Assembly: GCA_945787485.1 (NCBI GenBank)
Contig: CALZHV010000048.1
Coordinates: forward strand, 1-13,305
Source: an uncultured Lachnospiraceae bacterium
Lineage (GTDB): Bacteria; Bacillota; Clostridia; Lachnospirales; Lachnospiraceae
DNA: 13,305 bases
Direction: 5' to 3'
Part shown: piece after piece, positions 1 to 6,335 of the stretch
How the letters are laid out: each line of letters opens with the position of its first letter
Numbering within the stretch: position 1 is the stretch's first letter
Position numbers and translations under genes: made by a program
Notes under the pieces: model-generated
What the model saw: only the letters and a program-made list of their open reading frames with translations
Told to the model about the DNA's origin: nothing
Database searches by the model: none

Positions 1-57
1 TCATTCTATTTCAAAATATCCAAGCTTTTTTTGTATTGGAAATGATAAGCTTCCTGC

Positions 58-89
58 AAAAAAAGCGAGATGGATAAATCCATCTCGCT
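58..89 (-). terminator. Rho-independent terminator of the split PFL operon
   Basis: An 11-bp perfect stem (AGCGAGATGGA at 64-74 pairs with 79-89) with a 4-base loop is followed on the minus strand by a run of seven T. It lies about 60 bases after the stop of the glycyl-radical subunit gene, so it ends the PFL transcript. The 57 bases to its left contain no gene that I can support. Confidence 0.9.
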
Positions 90-107
90 AAATGTTTTGC
101 ATTTTGA

Positions 108-137
108 GGACGTTACAAAATAATGTCCTTTTTTTTT
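108..137 (+). terminator. Probable plus-strand terminator facing the PFL operon
   Basis: GGAC, a G-T pair and TTA (108-115) pair with TAA and GTCC (121-128) around a CAAAA loop, and nine T follow on the plus strand. This orientation would stop a rightward transcript coming from a gene that ends left of the window. That implies a convergent neighbour, which is inferred and not seen. Confidence 0.6.
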
Positions 138-150
138 ACGCATTCACGAA

Positions 151-390
151 TTAAAGATTCTCATGGAATGTACGTGAAATAACGTCGTTCTGCTGCTCCT
201 CTGTCAACTTGATGAAGTTAACAGCATATCCTGATACACGGATTGTAAGCTGTGGATAATTCTCAGGATGCTTCTGAGCATCAAGAAGAGTATCTCTATT
301 ATAAACATTTACGTTAAGGTGATAACCACCTTTATCTACGTAACCATCTAACATATCAACTAAGTTATCAATCTGCTGTGTACTAGCCAT
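151..390 (-). CDS. Glycyl-radical subunit of split pyruvate formate-lyase (GrcA/YfiD-like)
   Basis: This 79-residue protein matches the C-terminal radical domain of pyruvate formate-lyase. Residues 9-30 hold the NLVDMLDGY and HLNVNV stretch, 31-50 the NRDTLLDA and HPENYPQLTI stretch, and 51-57 the RVSGYAV loop, whose Gly54 should carry the radical. The C-terminus (TEEQQNDVISRTFHE) is the usual PFL ending. It resembles E. coli GrcA/YfiD, a spare part for oxygen-damaged PFL. Here, however, the PFL core in the same operon lacks this domain, so the protein should be an obligatory subunit and not only a repair part. The start has an AGGAGG site nine bases upstream. It is third in the operon, 48 bases after the Cys-rich gene. 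The radical must be installed by a PFL-activating SAM enzyme, which is not in this window. Confidence 0.93.
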   Translation of the reverse strand: MASTQQIDNLVDMLDGYVDKGGYHLNVNVYNRDTLLDAQKHPENYPQLTIRVSGYAVNFIKLTEEQQNDVISRTFHENL

Positions 391-438
391 TTCTAAATTA
401 CCTCCTATATATTTGTGTATGTTTTAAAACACCATTTC

Positions 439-648
439 TTATTTATAATCATCGGCAAAGCAATCATCCATGCCTTCAAAAAGTGTAGGTACGGAACAAG
501 CCAAATCACCTTTAGCACAGTCCAGGCTATTCATAGATTGAATACTATCGCCAACCTGATTTTCATCTACTGTTATATTGATATGACCGGTTTCCTTTTC
601 AACCATTCCATCTAACATTGCAACGATTTCTTCAATACTTTGTGCCAT
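439..648 (-). CDS. Small Cys-containing protein resembling the PFL radical subunit's N-terminus; function unknown
   Basis: I do not recognise a family for this 69-residue protein. Its first ~28 residues (MAQSIEEIVAMLDG, then VEKETGHINITVD) align without large gaps to the start of the glycyl-radical subunit encoded just downstream (MAST..IDNLVDMLDG, VDKGGYHLNVNV), so the two are probably paralogues. After that they diverge. There is no RVSGYA loop; the tail is acidic and carries Cys44, Cys51 and Cys63. The reading frame can be extended to a TTG at 666, but the GAGGG site at 655-659 sits seven bases before the ATG at 648, and that start also mirrors the neighbour's MA start. It lies 37 bases after the PFL core stop, in the same operon. 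By inference it may dock where the radical domain docks, as a placeholder, chaperone or redox sensor. It could also be a degenerating copy. Confidence 0.8.
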   Translation of the reverse strand: MAQSIEEIVAMLDGMVEKETGHINITVDENQVGDSIQSMNSLDCAKGDLACSVPTLFEGMDDCFADDYK

Positions 649-685
649 CTTCATACCCTCTTTCAAATATTACTAATTATAATTC

Positions 686-2722
686 TTATAATTCTACGTC
701 AAGATCTCCAGCGAATACCTGATCTTCCTTACCAAGAGCTCCAGGGATGATTGAGAATGTATTTGAAATACCATCCTGAGCGTCTGAGAATGGAAGCTTA
801 GCAACTGAAGAAAGTGATGAATAAGCACCATGTGTATCTCTTCTGTGCATTGGGTTAGCACCTGGAGCGAATGGCTGACCTTTCTTTCTACCACAAGGTG
901 TATCACCTGTATTCTTACCATATGTTACGTTTGAAGTAATTGTAAGAATTGACTGTGTTGGAATACCATTTCTGTATACGTGCTGCTTTCTGAGCTTATC
1001 CATAAATGTCTTAACAACATATACAGCAATCTCATCAACACGATCATCATTGTTACCATACTTAGGGAACTCGCCCTCTGTCTCGTAGCTTACTACAATA
1101 CCCTGCTCGTTACGGATTGCCTTAACCTTAGCATACTTGATTGCTGAAAGTGAATCTGCAACGATTGAAAGACCTGCAACACCTGTTGCGAAATATCTCT
1201 TAACGTCTCTGTCATGAAGAGCCATCTGGATTCTTTCGTAAGCATACTTGTCGTGCATGTAATGAATGATATTAAGTGCGCTAACGTAAACTCTTGCTAA
1301 CCACTCCATCATATCATCAAACTTAGCCATAACATCATCATAATCAAGGTAATCACCCTCAACCGGACGATACTTAGGACCAACCTGTACTCCTGTACAC
1401 TCATCCACACCACCGTTGATAGCGTAAAGGAGACACTTAGCAAGGTTTGCTCTAGCTCCGAAGAACTGCATTTCCTTACCAATTACCATTGAAGATACAC
1501 AACATGCGATACCATAATCGTCACCATGACAAGGTCTCATTAAGTCATCGTTCTCATACTGAATTGATGAAGACTTGATAGACATCTTAGCACAATACTG
1601 CTTCCAGTTAGTAGGAAGATTCTTAGACCAGAGAACTGTTAAGTTTGGCTCCGGTGATGTACCAAGGTTGTCAAGTGTATGAAGATAACGGAAGCTCATC
1701 TTAGAAACAAGTGTACGTCCGTCAACACCCATACCACCAAGTGATTCTGTTACCCATACAGGGTCACCTGCAAAAATCTGATTGTACTCAGGTGTTCTTG
1801 CAAATTTAACGCATCTTAACTTCATGATGAAGTGATCAACGAACTCCTGAATCTGCTCCTCAGTAAATGTACCATTTGCTAAATCTCTTTCAGCGTAGCA
1901 GTCAAGGAATGTAGCTGTACGTCCAAGTGACATTGCAGCACCATTCTGCTCCTTAACAGCACCAAGGTAACCAAAGTAAACTGCCTGAATTGCCTCCTGA
2001 ACATTTGTAGCAGGCTTTGAAATATCAATATCATAGAATGAAGCCATCTTCTTAAGATCTGTTAATGCCTTAATCTGCTCAGCAATCTCTTCTTTTCCTC
2101 TGATAACATCATCAGTATAAATACGACCAAATGACTCTTTCTGAGCCTTCTTATCTTCGATTAAGTAATCAACACCGTAAAGAGCAACTCTTCTGTAGTC
2201 ACCGATGATACGTCCACGACCATACGCATCTGGAAGACCTGTTACGATATGATTTGAACGACATGCTCTAATCTCTGCATCGTAAACATCGAAAACGCCC
2301 TCGTTGTGTGTCTTTCTATGCTTTGAGAAGAAATCAACTACTTCCGGATCTACCTTATATCCATTGTCTTCACAAGCCTTCATAGCCATACGAAGACCAC
2401 CGTATACGTTCATTCCTCTCTTGAATGGCTTATCTGTCTGGAAACCTACGATAGTTTCTTTGCTCTTATCAAGATATCCTGCAGCATGTGATGTTAATGT
2501 TGATATAACTGATGTATCCATATCAAGAACACCGCCTGCTTCTCTTTCCTTCTTGCTAAGATCAAGCACCATCTGCCATAAATCCTTAGTATTCTGTGTA
2601 GGTTCTGCTAAGAAAGAATCATCTCCTTCATATGGAGTATAGTTCTTCTGAATAAAGTCTCTTACGTCTACACTGTTCTGCCACTTTCCAGGCACAAAGC
2701 CATTCCATCCTGTTGCTTCCAT
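686..2722 (-). CDS. pflB: Pyruvate formate-lyase core subunit lacking the glycyl-radical domain
   Basis: This subunit should catalyse pyruvate + CoA to acetyl-CoA + formate, in the cytoplasm without oxygen. It has 678 residues. The PFL active site is clear: the block SSSIQYENDDLMRP precedes IACCVSSM, with the catalytic Cys407-Cys408 pair, followed by QFFGARANLAK and YAINGGVDE. The protein ends in ALGKEDQVFAGDLDVEL, exactly where ordinary PFLs (about 750-760 residues) continue into LMDGYF and the RVSGYA radical loop. That missing part is encoded at 151-390. An open frame reaches 2848, but I chose the ATG at 2722: an AGGAGG site lies just upstream, the homology starts there, and the predicted transcription start near 2818 lies downstream of 2848. 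Only 37 bases separate the stop from the next gene, and they hold no leftover radical-loop sequence. Promoter spacers carry GTATAC palindromes, suggesting a repressor. Confidence 0.95.
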   Translation of the reverse strand: MEATGWNGFVPGKWQNSVDVRDFIQKNYTPYEGDDSFLAEPTQNTKDLWQMVLDLSKKEREAGGVLDMDTSVISTLTSHAAGYLDKSKETIVGFQTDKPFKRGMNVYGGLRMAMKACEDNGYKVDPEVVDFFSKHRKTHNEGVFDVYDAEIRACRSNHIVTGLPDAYGRGRIIGDYRRVALYGVDYLIEDKKAQKESFGRIYTDDVIRGKEEIAEQIKALTDLKKMASFYDIDISKPATNVQEAIQAVYFGYLGAVKEQNGAAMSLGRTATFLDCYAERDLANGTFTEEQIQEFVDHFIMKLRCVKFARTPEYNQIFAGDPVWVTESLGGMGVDGRTLVSKMSFRYLHTLDNLGTSPEPNLTVLWSKNLPTNWKQYCAKMSIKSSSIQYENDDLMRPCHGDDYGIACCVSSMVIGKEMQFFGARANLAKCLLYAINGGVDECTGVQVGPKYRPVEGDYLDYDDVMAKFDDMMEWLARVYVSALNIIHYMHDKYAYERIQMALHDRDVKRYFATGVAGLSIVADSLSAIKYAKVKAIRNEQGIVVSYETEGEFPKYGNNDDRVDEIAVYVVKTFMDKLRKQHVYRNGIPTQSILTITSNVTYGKNTGDTPCGRKKGQPFAPGANPMHRRDTHGAYSSLSSVAKLPFSDAQDGISNTFSIIPGALGKEDQVFAGDLDVEL

Positions 2723-2790
2723 TGTGTAAATTCCTCCTTTTTCTATACGAGTCACATACCTTCTCGATGACCCGACATTATATTTTTTGT

Positions 2791-2814
2791 TCAAATTTGA
2801 CTTCACAAATTTGA
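2791..2814 (-). other. Hairpin in the PFL mRNA leader
   Basis: In the ~96-base PFL leader, TCAAATTTG (2814-2806 on the minus strand) pairs perfectly with CAAATTTGA (2799-2791) around a 6-base loop. The stem is AT-rich, with one G-C pair in each half, and there is no T-run, so it is not a terminator. It might protect the 5' end or act as a DNA operator near the start of transcription. Confidence 0.45.
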
Positions 2815-2824
2815 TGCTAAACTC

Positions 2825-2853
2825 ATTATAATTTCTAATTGTATACAAGTCAA
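2825..2853 (-). promoter_or_regulatory. Sigma-A promoter of the PFL operon
   Basis: On the minus strand a -35 box TTGACT (2853-2848) is followed after 17 bases by a perfect -10 TATAAT (2830-2825). Transcription should start near 2818, leaving a leader of about 96 bases. The spacer contains the 10-bp palindrome TTGTATACAA (2839-2848), an ideal place for a repressor to block RNA polymerase. Confidence 0.85.
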
Positions 2854-2911
2854 CGCATTAAAACCATTTAATTGTACTTTTTTTTGTACACAGATTGTAT
2901 ACAGTATACAC
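2839..2911. promoter_or_regulatory. Cluster of GTATAC/GTAC palindromes between divergent pfl and DUF1858-tkt promoters
   Basis: Three GTATAC cores lie between the two promoters: the palindrome TTGTATACAA at 2839-2848, and GTATAC twice (2897-2902 and 2904-2909) inside the 15-bp palindrome TGTATACAGTATACA. Two GTAC cores (2874-2877 and 2886-2889) flank an 8-T run. The form TTGT-AT-ACAA fits the loose GntR/FadR-family operator pattern GT-Nx-AC, but naming a regulator is speculation. The Rex and CRP/FNR consensus sequences were not seen here. Confidence 0.5.
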
Positions 2912-2944
2912 AAGTTATCTAATTCAAAGCAAAAGACAATAAGA

Positions 2945-2974
2945 TAGACATTTTTAGACGAACTATGCTATAAT
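2945..2974 (+). promoter_or_regulatory. Sigma-A promoter of the DUF1858-tkt operon
   Basis: TAGACA (2945-2950), an 18-base spacer and a perfect TATAAT (2969-2974) point rightward. Transcription should start near 2981, about 59 bases before the DUF1858 ATG, which has an AGGAGG site at 3027-3032. Confidence 0.8.
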
Positions 2975-3039
2975 AAATGCGCTAAAAAAGTACATAATAT
3001 AACGAAAGAATTATTAACACATTATCAGGAGGTACAATT

Positions 3040-3258
3040 ATGTCACAAACAGTTAATAAATCAATGTTAATTCACGAAATCATTGAAATCGATCCGGGTA
3101 ACGCAGCTATCCTTATGGCTGCAGGAATGCACTGCGTTGGCTGCCCATCTGCTGCCATGGAGTCATTAGAGGAAGCTTGCATGGTTCACGGAATGAATGT
3201 TGATGAAGTAATTAATTCTATAAACGAATATCTGGCAAAAAAGGAATCAAACGCATAG
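3040..3258 (+). CDS. DUF1858 (hybrid-cluster-protein-associated redox disulfide) domain protein
   Basis: This 72-residue cytoplasmic protein is a single DUF1858 domain. It shows the typical start (VNKSMLIHEIIEIDPG), a central AAGMHCVGCPSA with a Cys32-x2-Cys35 pair that can form a redox disulfide, and a C-terminal helix (VDEVINSINEYL). The family is also named hybrid cluster protein-associated redox disulfide domain, and it is common in anaerobic Firmicutes. Its substrate is not established. The ATG has an AGGAGG site seven bases upstream. Transketolase follows after 33 bases on the same strand with no terminator between, so the two are probably co-transcribed. The operon is divergent from split PFL and shares the regulatory region with it. 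The family call is firm; the function is open. Confidence 0.9.
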   Translation: MSQTVNKSMLIHEIIEIDPGNAAILMAAGMHCVGCPSAAMESLEEACMVHGMNVDEVINSINEYLAKKESNA

Positions 3259-3291
3259 ATAACACAATTTCAAACAATAAGGAGAATTGTA

Positions 3292-5283
3292 ATGAGTACA
3301 AATATAGATACTAAAAGCGTTAATTCCATCAGAGTATTAGCAGCTGATGCAATTCAGAAAGCCAATTCGGGTCATCCGGGTCTTCCGCTCGGCTCTGCTC
3401 CAATGGCATATGAGCTCTGGGCACACCACATGAAGCACAATCCTGCCAATCCAAAATGGGCAAACAGAGACCGTTTCATTCTTTCAGGCGGACATGGTTC
3501 TGCACTTTTATATTCACTTCTTCACTTCTTCAACTATGGTGTTACAATAGAAGATATGAAGAATTTCCGCCAGCTTGGTTCAAAAACTCCGGGACATCCG
3601 GAATACGGTCATACAGTTGGTGTCGAAGCAACTACAGGACCTCTTGGAGCCGGAATGGCAATGGCAGTTGGTATGGCAATGGCAGAAAAACATCTTGCCG
3701 CAACATTTAATAAAGAAAATTATCCTATCGTTGACCACTACACTTTTGTGCTCGGCGGTGATGGCTGTATGATGGAAGGTATCTCATACGAAGCATTTTC
3801 TCTTGCAGGCACTCTTGGTCTTGAGAAGCTTATAGTTCTTTATGACAGCAATAACATTTCCATCGAAGGCGATACAGACATCGCATTTCGCGAAAATGTA
3901 AGAATGCGTTTTGAATCATTCGGATTCCATACACAGCTTGTAGAAGACGGAAATGATTTGGATGCAATAGGTAATGCTATCGAGGCTGCAAAAGCAGAAA
4001 AAACAAAACCTTCATTTATTGAAATCAAGACAAAAATCGGTGCCGGTTGTCCGGCAAAGGAAGGAAAAGCTTCTGCACACGGCGAGCCCCTCGGTGTCGA
4101 AAACGTCGCTGCGCTTAGAGAAAATCTTAACATTCCTGACGAGGGTGCTTTTGTTCTTCCTCAGGATGTTTATGCCCACTTCAACGAACTTGCTTCATCA
4201 AAAGCAGGCGACGAAGAAGAATGGAACATTCTTTTTGCCGACTATGCAAAAGCTTACCCTGAAATGAAGGAAATGTGGGATGCATACCACAATCCTGACA
4301 ACGCAAAATGTCTCTATGATATGCAGGATTTCTGGAACACATGTGATAAGCCTGAAGCAACAAGAAATGTTTCAAGCAAAATATTAAATATAGTAAAGAA
4401 TGTAGTACCAAATATGTTCGGCGGTGCTGCTGACCTTGCACCATCTACAAAGTCATACATGAATGACATGGGAGATTTTTCGAAAGAAAATCCTACAGGC
4501 AAAAATGTACATTTTGGTATAAGAGAGCTTGCGATGGCAGCTATCGGAAACGGTATAGCTCTCCACGGTGGGCTTCGACCTTATGTTTCAACATTTTTTG
4601 TTTTCAGTGATTATGTTAAACCAATGGCAAGACTCTCATCTCTTATGGGAATGCCGCTTACTTATATTCTTACACATGACAGCATCGGTGTTGGCGAAGA
4701 CGGTCCTACACACGAACCAATTGAGCAGCTTGCAATGTTCAGGGCAATGCCAAACTTCTATGTATTCCGTCCTGCGGATGCCACAGAATGTGCTGCCGCA
4801 TGGTATCATGCACTTAACAAGCATGATGCACCTTGTGCACTTGTTCTTTCAAGACAGAATCTTCCTCAGCTTGACGGAAGCAGTAGCGAAGCTTTAAAAG
4901 GAGGCTACATTCTTGAGGATTCAACAAAGGAAACTCCTGATGCAATTATTATTGCTACAGGTTCCGAAGTTTCACTTGCTGTTGAAGCAAAAAAAGAGCT
5001 TGCAAAGGAAGATATTGATGTTCGTGTCGTAAGTATGCCATGTATGGATGCATTTGAAGAACAGCCTGACGAATACAAAGACATAGTTTTACCTAAGAAC
5101 GTTACTGCGAGAGTCGGAGTTGAAGCTCTTTCAGAATTCGGTTGGGGCAAATATCTTGGCTTAAACGGTGCATTCGTGGGAATGAAATCGTTTGGTGCAT
5201 CCGGTCCGGGCGGACAGCTTTTCGAACACTTTGGAATTACAAAGGAAGCTGTAATAAACGCAGTAAAGAATACATTAAACTAA
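3292..5283 (+). CDS. tkt: Transketolase
   Basis: Transketolase moves two-carbon ketol units between sugar phosphates in the non-oxidative pentose phosphate pathway, using thiamine diphosphate and a divalent metal. The 663-residue length is the full family size. Residues 26-30 (SGHPG) include the substrate-binding His28. GDGCMMEG (156-163) through NN (187-188) is the thiamine-diphosphate motif. HFGIRELAM holds the catalytic Glu412, which activates the cofactor. A pyrimidine-domain segment (HDSIGVGEDGPTHEP) and a C-terminal domain ending near SFGASGPGG complete the three-domain order. An AAGGAG site precedes the ATG. It is second in an operon with the DUF1858 gene and ends about 90 bases before a strong terminator. 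In an organism using PFL it probably supplies pentoses and erythrose-4-phosphate and feeds pentose sugars into glycolysis. Confidence 0.97.
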   Translation: MSTNIDTKSVNSIRVLAADAIQKANSGHPGLPLGSAPMAYELWAHHMKHNPANPKWANRDRFILSGGHGSALLYSLLHFFNYGVTIEDMKNFRQLGSKTPGHPEYGHTVGVEATTGPLGAGMAMAVGMAMAEKHLAATFNKENYPIVDHYTFVLGGDGCMMEGISYEAFSLAGTLGLEKLIVLYDSNNISIEGDTDIAFRENVRMRFESFGFHTQLVEDGNDLDAIGNAIEAAKAEKTKPSFIEIKTKIGAGCPAKEGKASAHGEPLGVENVAALRENLNIPDEGAFVLPQDVYAHFNELASSKAGDEEEWNILFADYAKAYPEMKEMWDAYHNPDNAKCLYDMQDFWNTCDKPEATRNVSSKILNIVKNVVPNMFGGAADLAPSTKSYMNDMGDFSKENPTGKNVHFGIRELAMAAIGNGIALHGGLRPYVSTFFVFSDYVKPMARLSSLMGMPLTYILTHDSIGVGEDGPTHEPIEQLAMFRAMPNFYVFRPADATECAAAWYHALNKHDAPCALVLSRQNLPQLDGSSSEALKGGYILEDSTKETPDAIIIATGSEVSLAVEAKKELAKEDIDVRVVSMPCMDAFEEQPDEYKDIVLPKNVTARVGVEALSEFGWGKYLGLNGAFVGMKSFGASGPGGQLFEHFGITKEAVINAVKNTLN

Positions 5284-5314
5284 AAATACTGCATATAATG
5301 CAGCATGAAAAATA

Positions 5315-5328
5315 TTGATTTAAATCAA
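5315..5328. promoter_or_regulatory. Perfect FNR/CRP-type box (TTGAT-N4-ATCAA) after tkt
   Basis: TTGATTTAAATCAA is a perfect 14-bp palindrome identical to the textbook FNR half-sites with a 4-base spacer. Two TATAAT sequences follow on the plus strand at 5333-5338 and 5342-5347. It lies 32 bases after the transketolase stop, in front of two hairpins, so it may control a short transcript. An AT-rich palindrome arising by chance cannot be excluded. Confidence 0.45.
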
Positions 5329-5349
5329 ACATTATAATATCTATAATAA

Positions 5350-5412
5350 ACATGCACCGCAAGGTGCACTACATAAAGATGGCAGGGAATGAATTTCCCT
5401 GCCATCTTTTTT
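5350..5412 (+). ncRNA. Candidate small RNA or structured tkt 3'UTR
   Basis: A 6-bp hairpin TGCACC/GGTGCA (5353-5368) is capped by a GCAA tetraloop of the stable GNRA class. It is followed by a ten-base linker and the strong terminator stem at 5375-5408. A FNR-type box and TATAAT-like boxes stand directly upstream, so a transcript of about 60 bases could start here. Against this, no -35 box sits at standard spacing, and the region may only be the 3' end of the tkt mRNA. Another hairpin (CTGCAT/ATGCAG, 5289-5303) lies closer to tkt. Confidence 0.3.
5375..5412 (+). terminator. Strong terminator after tkt, possibly shared with mecA
   Basis: A 15-bp perfect stem (AAAGATGGCAGGGAA at 5375-5389 pairs with 5394-5408) with a TGAA loop runs into six T on the plus strand. 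Seen from the minus strand the stem is followed by TTT only, so it could also stop mecA transcripts less strongly. Confidence 0.93.
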
Positions 5413-5446
5413 CTTATATTTTCTTATATTTTTATTTTCTTATATT
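5411..5446. repeat. Three copies of TTCTTATATT
   Basis: TTCTTATATT occurs at 5411-5420, directly again at 5421-5430, and a third time at 5437-5446 after six bases. It lies between the tkt terminator and the end of mecA. It is probably a slippage-generated AT-rich repeat without a known role. Confidence 0.7.
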
Positions 5447-5482
5447 CAAAAAAATATTAAATAAATTTCATCTTTTTAAATA

Positions 5483-6259
5483 TTATACATCAGCAAGCTT
5501 TTGTAATGCATAGGAATCAAGGATAATCTTGTAATGCTCATCCATATGATTACGGGCTGCATACGTTGCACGGATTTTATTTCCATGTTCTCCGATTATA
5601 TTGCACACTCTCATAAAATCGCCGTCAGTATTATTATTCTTTGTCATATAAAGATAAAACTGACTGTCCTTAGGATTTTTGTATAATGTGTTATCACTCT
5701 TATAAATGCCATCAACCAGCTTAGCTGAAAGTATTACATCATCAAGCTTCTTAAATGCAAATATTCTAAACGACTCCGCCTTTGTAACCTTTGCATTTTG
5801 TGCAGAAGCCTTTCTGTTTCCGTTAAATCTTGCATTTTCGATTGCATTCAGATTATTTGCCAGATTTCCAAGAGCTCCGAGTATCTCATCCACCATACTT
5901 TCACTCTTGCCTGATAAGCCCGTATCGCTCTCATCATCATCAAAGTCATCATTCTCCTGAATATCCTCAATAGGCTTTGTAAATCTTGAAAATCTTGTAT
6001 CAAGCTCCTCCGGGTCCTCAACCTTCGTAATTATCAAAACAAGGCAATCCTTTGAAACCGGAATAGCCTCTATCATAAGCGGAATATTGTCCACCTCAAA
6101 ACCCAATTCTGTTGCAGCCTGTTGCATAAGCTCTCTAAATAACTCTTTAGCTTTATCTGTTCCATAAGCAAGCTCTGTTAAAAGTAGCTCCTTGTCTGCT
6201 AAGTCAGCCTGATTAAGAGTACATCTAATCTGATTTTCACTAATTCTTTCTATTTTCAT
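5483..6259 (-). CDS. mecA: MecA family adaptor protein for ClpC
   Basis: MecA (unrelated to the methicillin-resistance gene of that name) links protein substrates to the ClpC ATPase for degradation by ClpCP; in Bacillus its targets include ComK. This 258-residue protein starts MKIERISENQIRCTL and has the N-terminal substrate-binding domain to about residue 85 (ELAYGTDKAKELFRELMQQA, IPLMIEAIPVS, ITKVEDPEELDTRF). A long acidic and polar linker follows (about 90-155, including DDFDDDESD). The C-terminal ClpC-binding domain begins near AESFRIFAFKKLDDVI. The frame opens with a GTG at 6268, but GGGAG lies eight bases before the ATG at 6259, where the family homology also starts. Nothing in the neighbourhood shows a competence role, so general proteolysis control is the safer reading. 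Confidence 0.93.
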   Translation of the reverse strand: MKIERISENQIRCTLNQADLADKELLLTELAYGTDKAKELFRELMQQAATELGFEVDNIPLMIEAIPVSKDCLVLIITKVEDPEELDTRFSRFTKPIEDIQENDDFDDDESDTGLSGKSESMVDEILGALGNLANNLNAIENARFNGNRKASAQNAKVTKAESFRIFAFKKLDDVILSAKLVDGIYKSDNTLYKNPKDSQFYLYMTKNNNTDGDFMRVCNIIGEHGNKIRATYAARNHMDEHYKIILDSYALQKLADV

Positions 6260-6335
6260 ATTAGTCACTCCCTTGTATAAAAATCATAGACATAATAAAA
6301 ATAAACATCCATTCAAATAATATCATTATTGAACT

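Noticed and set aside
1..57. Possible gene end or promoter at the left edge
   Set aside because: Too short to judge; AAGCTT occurs twice, but no frame, promoter pair or hairpin can be supported.
151..390. A plain GrcA spare part for a full-length PFL
   Set aside because: The PFL in the same operon lacks the radical domain, so a spare-only role does not explain the arrangement. A second, full-length PFL elsewhere in the genome could change this.
420..431. TGTTTTAAAACA palindrome between the two small PFL genes
   Set aside because: A 12-bp AT palindrome without a loop is common in such DNA, and its place inside an operon gives no clear operator role.
686..688. A sequencing frameshift or stop as the cause of the short PFL core
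   Set aside because: The missing domain is not found in another frame after the stop. It is encoded further on, after another gene, with its own ribosome site and ATG.
2304..2642. Plus-strand 112-codon frame inside PFL
   Set aside because: Shadow of the coding strand; no ribosome site and no recognisable protein. The same applies to the frames opposite or inside tkt, pyk and mecA.
2723..2848. N-terminal 42-residue extension of PFL
   Set aside because: It begins upstream of the predicted transcription start, has no homology, and the better AGGAGG-preceded ATG is at 2722.
5483..6259. Methicillin-resistance mecA
   Set aside because: Only the name is shared. The protein is the ClpC adaptor, not a penicillin-binding protein.
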